50,375 nucleotides of DNA, taken from NCBI GenBank assembly GCA_036001465.1, contig DASYUH010000068.1, positions 1-50,375 of the forward strand. Direction: 5' to 3'. The notes below the pieces were generated by a model, which saw only the letters and a program-made list of their open reading frames with translations, was not told the origin of the DNA and made no database searches. A program made the translations under genes and the position numbers. This DNA is from Candidatus Polarisedimenticolia bacterium (lineage in GTDB: Bacteria > Acidobacteriota > Polarisedimenticolia > Gp22-AA2). Below are positions 33,583 to 40,104 of the stretch, in pieces; the stretch's first letter is position 1; each line of letters starts with the position of its first letter.

Positions 33583-33903
33583 ATGCTTCTCCTGGCGGGC
33601 ATCCTGATGACACTCGCCGCGTGCGCCTTCGTGCTGTCGCCGCTCGTGCGGCACGTCGCCGCGCCCCTGACCGACGGGCCGGACCTGGAAGCGGAGATGC
33701 GCGAGCTCATGGCCCTGAAGGCCGTCGCCTACGAGACGCTCCAGGACGTCGAGTTCGACTACCACGCCGGCAAGATTGCCGAGAAGGACTACCGGGAGAT
33801 GACCGATCGTTATACCCGGGAAGCGGTCGACGTGATGCGGCGCATCGAGGCGATCGAGAGCAGGCTCACCGGCCTTCGGGGCGGATCTCCCGGGCGCTCG
33901 TGA
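33583..33903 (+). CDS. Short membrane-anchored CcmI-like protein
   Basis: A 106-residue protein: one N-terminal helix (LLLAGILMTLAACAFVLSPLV), then a charged coiled coil (EAEMRELMALKAVAYETLQDVEFDYHAGKIAEKDYREM). This resembles the N-terminal membrane part of CcmI, without its TPR domain. TGATG overlap with ccmH and GTGA overlap with ccmA place it firmly in the operon. It may hold CcmF and CcmH together; the name is inferred from context. Confidence 0.6.
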   Translation: MLLLAGILMTLAACAFVLSPLVRHVAAPLTDGPDLEAEMRELMALKAVAYETLQDVEFDYHAGKIAEKDYREMTDRYTREAVDVMRRIEAIESRLTGLRGGSPGRS

Positions 33904-34670
33904 GCCCGGACCTCCGGAGAGACTCATCCACGAGCGGCGCCACGCCGGCGATCGAAGCACGCAGGCTCGCCAGGCGCTATGGTCACGTGGGCGCGCTCGA
34001 ACCCCTCGATCTCACCGTTCCCGCCGGAGAGTCGGTGCTCCTGCTCGGACCCAACGGCGCCGGCAAATCGACCCTGCTCCGCCTCCTGGCCACGCTCCTT
34101 CGCCCCACGTCCGGGACCCTGCGCCTGTTTGGCGATTCGTGCGGGTCCGACGATGCCGCCGCGCTTCGCCGCCGGATCGGGTTCCTGTCGCACCAGACCT
34201 TTCTGTACGACCACCTGACCGCCCGGGAGAACCTCCTCTTCTACGGGAGGCTGTACGGTCTGCCCGATCCCGGGCGGGCGGCCGAGGAGGCGATCCGGGC
34301 CGTCCGCCTCGATCACCGCGGCGAGGATTGCGTGGGGACCTACTCGCGGGGCATGCAGCAGCGCCTGGCGATCGCCCGCGCTCTCCTGCACCGGCCTGAC
34401 ATCATCCTGCTGGACGAGCCCTTCACCGGCCTGGACCGGGAATCCTCGCGCCGCCTGGAGGAGCGTCTGCATGACGAGCGGCTGGCGGGCCGCACCTCGG
34501 TGATCGCCACGCACGACTACGGCAGGAGTCTCGGCGCCTCCGATCGGGTCCTTGTGCTCCGGAACGGCCTCCTGGCGCTCGATCGGCCCGCCCGCGCGGT
34601 CGACCCGAAGGAGATCGAGGCGCTCCTCGACGGCGCGTCTCCCGCAGGCGGGGTGCGGAACCGATCGTGA
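33900..34670 (+). CDS. ccmA: Haem/cytochrome c maturation ABC ATPase CcmA
   Basis: A 256-residue ATPase: Walker A LLGPNGAGKSTLLRLLATLLRP, signature YSRGMQQRLAIARALLHRP, Walker B IILLDEPFTGLD, and H-loop VIATHD. With CcmB and CcmC it powers release of haem-loaded CcmE. GTG 33900 overlaps the preceding stop (GTGA). Gene order (A-B-C) supports the name over other ABC ATPases. Confidence 0.93.
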   Translation: MSPDLRRDSSTSGATPAIEARRLARRYGHVGALEPLDLTVPAGESVLLLGPNGAGKSTLLRLLATLLRPTSGTLRLFGDSCGSDDAAALRRRIGFLSHQTFLYDHLTARENLLFYGRLYGLPDPGRAAEEAIRAVRLDHRGEDCVGTYSRGMQQRLAIARALLHRPDIILLDEPFTGLDRESSRRLEERLHDERLAGRTSVIATHDYGRSLGASDRVLVLRNGLLALDRPARAVDPKEIEALLDGASPAGGVRNRS

Positions 34671-35344
34671 GCTACTGGCGGGCGGTCCTCCTCGTGGCGG
34701 GCAAGGACTTGAGAATCGAGCTGCGCAGCCGCGAGCAGGTCGTGAGCCTCCTGTTCTTCGCGCTGCTGGTTCTGGTGGTATTCAACTTCGCGTTCGATTT
34801 CACCGTCATCGATTTCGTGACCCTGGGCCCAGGCGTCCTGTGGGTGGCTTTCATCTTCTCGGGCGTCCTGGCGATCAACCGCTCGTTCCAGAACGAACGG
34901 GAGCAGGAGCGGATCCAGGGAATCCTTCTGGCGCCGATCGACCGCAGCGCCTTTTACCTCGGCAAGGTTGCGGCGACCGTCCTGTTCATGACGGCCATCG
35001 AGGCGATCCTGGTTCCGATCGCGGTCGTCATGTTCAACTTCAGGTTCAGCGGCCGGATCGCCCTGACGATCCTGGCGCTCGCCTTGAACACGGTCGGGTT
35101 CGCGGCGGTCGGCACCCTGTTTTCCGCCATGACCACCCGCACCCGGCGTGGCGATCTGCTCCTGCCGCTCCTGCTCTTCCCTGCCGCGGTCCCGGTCGCG
35201 CTGGCGGCGGTCAAGACGACGACCCACCTGCTCGCCGGGCGCCCCTTCGAGAGGTACGCATCCTGGATCGCCCTGTCCGCGGCCTACGACCTGATCTTTC
35301 TGGCCGCGGCGGTCCTGCTGTTCGACTATGTGCTGGAGGAATGA
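34667..35344 (+). CDS. ccmB: Haem exporter membrane subunit CcmB
   Basis: A 225-residue protein with six predicted helices, the CcmB start (VLLVAGKDLRIELRSREQVVSLLFFALLVLVVFNF) and conserved WVAFIFSGVLAINRSFQNEREQERIQGILLAPIDR. It forms the membrane part of the CcmAB complex. GTG 34667 overlaps the ccmA stop (GTGA). Confidence 0.92.
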   Translation: MSYWRAVLLVAGKDLRIELRSREQVVSLLFFALLVLVVFNFAFDFTVIDFVTLGPGVLWVAFIFSGVLAINRSFQNEREQERIQGILLAPIDRSAFYLGKVAATVLFMTAIEAILVPIAVVMFNFRFSGRIALTILALALNTVGFAAVGTLFSAMTTRTRRGDLLLPLLLFPAAVPVALAAVKTTTHLLAGRPFERYASWIALSAAYDLIFLAAAVLLFDYVLEE

Positions 35345-35444
35345 CGGGCCCTGCAGTGTGTCCGCGTGTTCGGGCCGGGTCTTTAGGTGATAGGATCCCG
35401 CCCCGCCGTAGGCACGGTGCCCCCGATCGGAACACGGAGCCGCG

Positions 35445-36182
35445 ATGACAGGACCCCAGACCCGTCGCACGGACACACACCTTCTCGGCTGGATCGAGCC
35501 GGCGCTCTGGGTGGCGGTCGCGCTCCTCGTCCCCTTCTGCCTGCACGTGATCTTCCGGGTCGTTCCCACCGAGGGAAAGATGGGCGTGGTCCAGCGCATC
35601 TTTTACTTCCACGTTCCATCGGCCTTCGCGGGGTTTCTGGGGGTCGGGTTGTGCGCCCTGTGCAGCGCGCTGTACCTTTGGAAACGACAGCGCCGCTACG
35701 ACCTGGTGGCGCATGCCTCCGCCGAGATCGCCGTCGTCTTCTTCACCATCGTCCTGCTCACCGGACCGATCTGGGCCAGGCCGGTTTGGGGTGTGTGGTG
35801 GACGGGTGAGGTCCGCCTGACCTCGACCCTGGTCCTGTGGCTGATGTATGCCGGCTACCTCATCCTTCGACGCAGCGCCGAGAACCCCGAGCAGGAGGCG
35901 CGCTGGGGCGCGGTCCTGGGCATCGTGGGGGCCCTGGACCTGCCGATCATCTACAAGTCGGTGGAATGGTGGCGGGGCCTGCATCCCAAGGTGCTGAAGG
36001 TGTCGGGCGGCCAGGGCCTCGATCCGATCATGGAGCGCGGCCTGCTGCTGTGCTCGGTCACGTTCATCGTCCTGTTCGCTCTCCTGCTCCTCCTGCGCTG
36101 CCGCGCGGGGGTCCTGGAAGACGAGCTGGACGCTCTCACCCGGCACCTGGCGCGACGCGGGGCCGGCGCGGAGCCGGCATGA
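35445..36182 (+). CDS. ccmC: Haem-handling protein CcmC
   Basis: A 245-residue protein with six helices that loads haem onto CcmE. Conserved parts include MGVVQRIFYFHVPSAFAGF (first axial His), the haem-handling loop ARPVWGVWWTGEVRLTSTLVLWLMYAGY, and SVEWWRGLHP (second His). The loop reads WGVWWTGE (residues 115-122) where most CcmC have WGxWWxWD; Trp121 is Gly and the Asp is Glu. The 100-nt gap after ccmB holds a TAGGAT sequence (about 35391) and could contain a weak internal promoter. Confidence 0.92.
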   Translation: MTGPQTRRTDTHLLGWIEPALWVAVALLVPFCLHVIFRVVPTEGKMGVVQRIFYFHVPSAFAGFLGVGLCALCSALYLWKRQRRYDLVAHASAEIAVVFFTIVLLTGPIWARPVWGVWWTGEVRLTSTLVLWLMYAGYLILRRSAENPEQEARWGAVLGIVGALDLPIIYKSVEWWRGLHPKVLKVSGGQGLDPIMERGLLLCSVTFIVLFALLLLLRCRAGVLEDELDALTRHLARRGAGAEPA

Positions 36183-36424
36183 TGCTCTCGAGTCTCGCGC
36201 CGATCGCCCCTCTCCTGGCGCTGGTGGCGCAGGATCCCGCGACCGGTTTTGTCGCCGAAAACGTCGCCGCCCGCCCCGAGGTCGTGGAGCGGGGGCTGCG
36301 CTTCCTCAATCTCGCCTACACGGCCGTCTGGGTGGTCCTGGCGGTCTACCTGCTCAGCCTGTCCCTCCGCCTCCGCCGTCTCTCATCCCAGTTGCGACGG
36401 CTGAAGGAGCGCGCCGGGCTCTGA
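36179..36424 (+). CDS. Small CcmD-like membrane protein
   Basis: An 81-residue protein with one central membrane helix (FLNLAYTAVWVVLAVYLLSLSL) followed by a basic tail (RLRRLSSQLRRLKERAG). Size, topology and position after ccmC (ATGA overlap) match CcmD, which helps release holo-CcmE. Sequence identity in this family is low, so the call rests on context. Confidence 0.7.
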   Translation: MMLSSLAPIAPLLALVAQDPATGFVAENVAARPEVVERGLRFLNLAYTAVWVVLAVYLLSLSLRLRRLSSQLRRLKERAGL

Positions 36425-36434
36425 GAGCGGCCTG

Positions 36435-36464
36435 GGAGCCTGTCCGAATATTCGGACGGGCTCC
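36435..36464. repeat. 30-bp palindrome: terminator of the ccm operon or REP-like element
   Basis: Two 15-nt arms, GGAGCCTGTCCGAAT and ATTCGGACGGGCTCC, meet without a spacer (one T-G wobble) and can extend by three more pairs (G-U, U-G, C-G). It begins 10 nt after the CcmD-like stop. A TTTT comes only about 15 nt later, so it is a weak intrinsic terminator at best. The 12-mer GGAGCCCGTCCG of its minus-strand arm recurs exactly at 38390-38401, beyond the RAYT-like gene. Confidence 0.65.
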
Positions 36465-36552
36465 TGGTCCGTCGGAACTTTTCCGGCGCGCCCTCCGTTG
36501 GATCTCTCGGAGTCGGCCGGGGACGGGTTCCCCGCCGCCCGGAGGAGCACCC

Positions 36553-36930
36553 ATGACGCGATCGTTCAAAGGCGTGGCCCCGGCCGCGCTGGCCGGAATC
36601 CTCGCGCTGTCCCTGACCGCCGATCCCGCCGTCGCGAGGGACACGGGGAAGGGCCGCTGGCTCAAGATCCGTGTCTATGAGCACGGCGCGACGACCCCGA
36701 CGGTCCTCGTCAACCTGCCGATGGGCCTGGTCACGGCGGCGCTGAAGATCGCCGCCAGGACGGACGCGAGCGTCAACCTGGACTCCCCGGCGGAAGGGGG
36801 CGAGAAGACCCGCCTGCGCATCAAGGACTTCGATTTCGAGGCCCTGGTCAAGGAGATCGACGCGATGGAGCCCGGCCAGATCATCGAGGTCCAGGACGGA
36901 GACGACAAGGTCTCGATCTGGATCGAGTAA
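36553..36930 (+). CDS. Small secreted protein of unknown function
   Basis: A 125-residue protein with a signal peptide (GVAPAALAGILALSLTADPAVA). The mature part reads RWLKIRVYEHGATTPTVLVNLPMGLVTAALKIAA, then LRIKDFDFEALVKEIDAMEPGQIIEVQDGDDKVSIWIE. This strand-helix-strand pattern (charged strand, amphipathic helix, LPxGLV, GxIIxVxD) recurs in small bacterial proteins related to SHOCT-like/YvlB-type domains, with no established function. It stands between the ccm operon and lepB. Confidence 0.55.
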   Translation: MTRSFKGVAPAALAGILALSLTADPAVARDTGKGRWLKIRVYEHGATTPTVLVNLPMGLVTAALKIAARTDASVNLDSPAEGGEKTRLRIKDFDFEALVKEIDAMEPGQIIEVQDGDDKVSIWIE

Positions 36931-36973
36931 CGGCCCGGCGGCGGCCTCCCCGACGGGCGCGGGCGACGCCGGG

Positions 36974-37002
36974 TTGATTGCCCCCCACCCGCCCTCTATA
37001 AT
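36974..37002 (+). promoter_or_regulatory. Sigma-70 promoter of lepB
   Basis: TTGATT (36974-36979), 17-bp spacer, TATAAT (36997-37002). GGGGAGG at 37014-37020 is the ribosome binding site for ATG 37025. Confidence 0.75.
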
Positions 37003-37024
37003 CCCTGCGCCACGGGGAGGTCTG

Positions 37025-37720
37025 ATGCTGCCTGACGACGCGCCCAAGGGGATCCTGCGGGACTATTTCGAGACGATCGTCACCTGCGTCATTTTCGTGA
37101 TGTTCGCCCGCACGTTCGTGTTCCAGCAGTCGAAGATCCCGACCGGCTCGATGATCCCCACGCTTCTCGTGGGCGACTACATCATGGTCAACAAGTTCGC
37201 GTACGCTCCCGCGTCCTCGTGGCCCCTCCTGGCGCGCGCCGAGAAGGCGATCCTGCCGATCCGCCAGATGCATCGCGGCGACATCGTCGTCTTCAAGTTC
37301 CCCGAGGAGCCGGAGAAGGACTACATCAAGCGCGTCATCGGCCTCCCGGGAGAGGAGATTGAAATCCGCTCCCGGCAGGTGTACATCGACGGCAATCCCC
37401 TCGAGGAGAGCTACAAGGTTCACCGGAATCCCCGGGGGCTCAACTTCGAGCAGGACGACTATCCCAAGACGCGCATCCCGGAGAACTCCCTGTTCTGCAT
37501 GGGAGACAACCGCGACAACAGCAAGGACAGCCGATCGTGGGGCTTCGTGCCTCGCGACTTCGTCAAGGGGCGGGCCTTCATGATCTGGTGGTCCTACGAC
37601 GAGGACCGGGACGCCTGGCAGAGAACCGGCGTCGCCGACAAGATCGGGGGGATCTGGGACAAGATCTCCCACCTGTTCACCAAATCACGCTGGGAGCGGA
37701 GCTTCCGCATCATCAAGTGA
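37025..37720 (+). CDS. lepB: Signal peptidase I
   Basis: A 231-residue membrane protease. It has one N-terminal helix (IVTCVIFVMFARTFVFQ), the catalytic Ser in IPTGSMIPTLLVGDYI (Ser42), the Lys in DYIKRVIGLPGE (Lys102), and FCMGDNRDNSKDSRSWGFV (box E). It cleaves signal peptides on the periplasmic face. The Ser/Lys dyad is complete and the length is typical. The 3' end overlaps the convergent RAYT-like gene by 8 nt. Confidence 0.95.
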   Translation: MLPDDAPKGILRDYFETIVTCVIFVMFARTFVFQQSKIPTGSMIPTLLVGDYIMVNKFAYAPASSWPLLARAEKAILPIRQMHRGDIVVFKFPEEPEKDYIKRVIGLPGEEIEIRSRQVYIDGNPLEESYKVHRNPRGLNFEQDDYPKTRIPENSLFCMGDNRDNSKDSRSWGFVPRDFVKGRAFMIWWSYDEDRDAWQRTGVADKIGGIWDKISHLFTKSRWERSFRIIK

Positions 37721-38231
37721 GGCCTGCCGGCGGGGCGGTCCGGCCGGCGGCGGCGGTCGTGACCGGATCGATTGAAAGCGGAGTCCGCCCCTCTCCCGTG
37801 AAGGCCCTGTAGCTCGACCACCTCCAGTCCCCCGGATCGCGCACCAGCCCCGCCAGCACCGGGTTGTGGTGCAGGAAATCGGCCTTCCGCCTGACGTCCT
37901 CCTCGCCCCGCAGTGGCAGGGTCTGATCGGCGTCCTGCCAGACCAGCCCCAGGCGCCCCAGCCGGTGATTGACTTCCCTGGCATAGCGCGACTTGAGGCG
38001 CTGCACGGTGATGCGCGCCCAGCGCGGATCGGCCCCCCGGCTTGCGACGATCAGACGTACGCGGTCGGGAAGGACGACGTAGGCATGCAGAAGGAAGCCA
38101 AGCCTCAGGCGCAACCCGGCCAGAATGCGGCAGAAGAGCGCCGCCCGGGCGGGGTCCGAGAAGGTCGGCTCGACGCCGAAGGTCCACAAGGTGACGAGGT
38201 AAGCCTGCGACTGCTGCGCCTCTCTGGTCAT
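37713..38231 (-). CDS. RAYT-like (Y1_Tnp) protein lacking HUH and catalytic Tyr residues
   Basis: A 172-residue protein with the REP-associated tyrosine transposase layout: YLVTLWTFGVEP, then FLLHAYVVLPDRVRLIV, then VWQDADQTLPLRGEEDVRRKADFLHHNPVLAGLV and DWRWSSYRAF. Where active RAYTs have PNHVHLL, this one has PDRVRLI (Arg57 and Arg59 replace both HUH His), and the YIxxNPVRAGLV Tyr is Phe119. The catalytic set is therefore gone while the frame and flanking motifs are intact, which suggests a retained DNA-binding role rather than decay. Confidence 0.8.
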   Translation of the reverse strand: MTREAQQSQAYLVTLWTFGVEPTFSDPARAALFCRILAGLRLRLGFLLHAYVVLPDRVRLIVASRGADPRWARITVQRLKSRYAREVNHRLGRLGLVWQDADQTLPLRGEEDVRRKADFLHHNPVLAGLVRDPGDWRWSSYRAFTGEGRTPLSIDPVTTAAAGRTAPPAGLT

Positions 38232-38345
38232 CGCGCTCCCGCTCCGGCTCTCCCGTGCGGTCTCTCTAGCAAGCCGGATGCTGGACCGGCGATCCAGGCG
38301 GGACGCGGCTTCCGGAGGAGCGCCCGGCGTCGCGATGTCCTCCCG

Positions 38346-38372
38346 CGGACGCCGCGCCTCGGGCGGCGTCCG
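38346..38372 (-). terminator. Hairpin downstream of nadB
   Basis: A 10-bp perfect stem, CGGACGCCGC (38346-38355) with GCGGCGTCCG (38363-38372), 7-nt loop, 44 nt after the nadB stop on the minus strand. There is no T-run. Possible terminator or mRNA stabiliser. Confidence 0.4.
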
Positions 38373-38388
38373 GCCGGGGACACGGGCC

Positions 38389-38401
38389 GGGAGCCCGTCC
38401 G
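38389..38401 (+). repeat. REP-like half-site near the RAYT-like gene
   Basis: GGGAGCCCGTCCG; bases 38390-38401 are identical to the minus-strand arm of the 36435-36464 palindrome. The two copies flank the RAYT-like gene on either side. Confidence 0.4.
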
Positions 38402-38416
38402 GGTATGGGGCCGCCC

Positions 38417-40009
38417 TTAGTCGCCGACGGGCACGGCGAGACGCGGCAGGTCCGGGGCGGGCGCCCCGGGGGCGATGATCGCGTGCCGGCCGCGGCCCGG
38501 CTCCCGCTCGGGGAAGTCCTCGCGAAAGTGGGCTCCCCGGCTCTCGCGCCGGCGCAGGGCCGATTCGGCGATGAGACGTCCCACGAAGAGGAGGTTCCTG
38601 GCTTCGACGCCGGCGCGCGTGGCGCGGCGCGGCGCGAGCCCGCGCTCTAGGTCGAGCGTTGTGGCGATCGACCGCTCGAGCCCCGTGGCGTCCCTGAGAA
38701 TCCCCGCCCCTTCCCACAGGACGCGCCGGAGCGCGCCCAGGACCTCGAGGGCGCGCGCCGGATCGATCGACCGCGCCACGTCCGGATCCCCGGCGATCGG
38801 CCCTTCCGGCGGGGGCGCCGGCGCGTCGCCGAGGATGGCCCGGCCGGCCCGGGCTCCGAAGACCAGGCCCTCGAGCAGGGAGTTGCTGGCCAGCCGGTTG
38901 GCGCCGTGCACTCCCGTGCAGGCCGCCTCCCCCGCCGCATACAGGCCCGGAATCGACGTGCGCCCCCACAGGTCGGTCTTGACGCCGCCCATCATGTAGT
39001 GCGCCGCCGGAGTCACCGGAATACGGTCCCGTCCGATGTCGAGACCGTGGCGGGCGCAGGTCGCGGCGATGGTGGGAAATCGCCGGCGCACGAAGTCCGG
39101 GTCCAGATGGCGCATGCTGAGATAGACGGAGGGATGACGCGTGCGGCGCATCTCGGCGACGATGCCGCGCGCCACGATGTCACGCGGCGCCAGGTCGCCG
39201 CGCGCGTCGACGCGGGTCATGAACGGCTCCCCCGCCGCGTTCTCGAGGCGGCCCCCCTCCCCGCGCATCGCTTCCGACAGGAGAAACCGCGGCACGCCCG
39301 GGAGCTGAAGCGCCGTGGGATGGAACTGCACGAACTCCATGTCCATCATCTCGGCGCCGGCGCGGTAGGCCATCGCCATGCCGTCGCCCGTGGCCTGCGG
39401 CGGATTGGTGGTCTCGAGATAGGCCTGCCCGGCCCCGCCGGTCGCCAGGACCACCGCCCGGGCGCGCAGCAGGATGGAGCGGCCCTCGGTCTCGTCGAGA
39501 GCCAGGACCCCGACGCAGCGCCCGCCCGCCAGGACCAGATCGATGGAGAAGGTGCGCTCGACCAGGGTGATGCCGTGCTCTCCGGAGGCCCTGGCGACCA
39601 GGGCGCGCGCGATCTCGCGCCCGGTCGAATCACCCTGGGCGCGCAGGATGCGCCTCTTGCTGTGCGCCGCCTCCCGCGCCAGGGCGATGCGGGTCCCCTC
39701 CCGGTCGAAGCGCGCCCCCCAGTCGATCAGCTCGAGCGCGAGCGCCGGCCCTTCCTCGACCAGCACCCGCACCGCCCCCTCGTGGCACAGGCCGTCTCCC
39801 GCCTCGATCGTGTCCTGGAAGTGGAGGGAGACCTCGTCGTCGTCCGACAGGACCGCCGCCAGGCCGCCCTGGGCCTTGTCGGTCGCCGAGTCGGTGGGAG
39901 AGTCCTTGGTGAGAACGGCGATCCGCCCGCCCCCGCCGGCGATCTCGATGGCGGCGCGCAGGCCGGCGATGCCGCTGCCGGCCACCACGGTATCGAAAAT
40001 CGGATCCAC
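38417..40009 (-). CDS. nadB: L-aspartate oxidase
   Basis: A 530-residue flavoenzyme that oxidises L-aspartate to iminoaspartate in NAD synthesis. It has the FAD dinucleotide motif VVAGSGIAGLRAAIE (GxGxxG at residues 11-16), TDSATDKAQGGLAAVL, the succinate-dehydrogenase-like DMEFVQFHPTAL and FLLSEAMRGEGGRL, TPAAHYMMGGVKTD and GLYAAGEAACTGVHGANRLASNSLLEGLVFG. All are at usual positions. GTG 40009 is chosen because it lies 4-5 nt after the expected transcription start of a weak divergent promoter (TACACT, 40025-40020). nadA and nadC are not in the window. Confidence 0.94.
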   Translation of the reverse strand: MDPIFDTVVAGSGIAGLRAAIEIAGGGGRIAVLTKDSPTDSATDKAQGGLAAVLSDDDEVSLHFQDTIEAGDGLCHEGAVRVLVEEGPALALELIDWGARFDREGTRIALAREAAHSKRRILRAQGDSTGREIARALVARASGEHGITLVERTFSIDLVLAGGRCVGVLALDETEGRSILLRARAVVLATGGAGQAYLETTNPPQATGDGMAMAYRAGAEMMDMEFVQFHPTALQLPGVPRFLLSEAMRGEGGRLENAAGEPFMTRVDARGDLAPRDIVARGIVAEMRRTRHPSVYLSMRHLDPDFVRRRFPTIAATCARHGLDIGRDRIPVTPAAHYMMGGVKTDLWGRTSIPGLYAAGEAACTGVHGANRLASNSLLEGLVFGARAGRAILGDAPAPPPEGPIAGDPDVARSIDPARALEVLGALRRVLWEGAGILRDATGLERSIATTLDLERGLAPRRATRAGVEARNLLFVGRLIAESALRRRESRGAHFREDFPEREPGRGRHAIIAPGAPAPDLPRLAVPVGD

Positions 40010-40041
40010 GGTGGCGCCGAGTGTAATCGAATTCCGTTTCC

Positions 40042-40070
40042 TTGACAGGCCCCGGGGGCGAACTGATAAT
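40042..40070 (+). promoter_or_regulatory. Sigma-70 promoter of the DUF4388 operon
   Basis: TTGACA (40042-40047), 17-bp spacer, GATAAT (40065-40070). It overlaps the weak nadB promoter on the other strand (-35 CTGTCA 40048-40043, -10 TACACT 40025-40020), so the two may interfere. Confidence 0.75.
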
Positions 40071-40104
40071 GACCCTTCAGGCGCGGAGACCCGGCGGATC
40101 CGAC

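Noticed and set aside
36425-36552. Gene between the CcmD-like and small secreted protein genes
   Set aside because: Only the palindrome and non-coding sequence are present.
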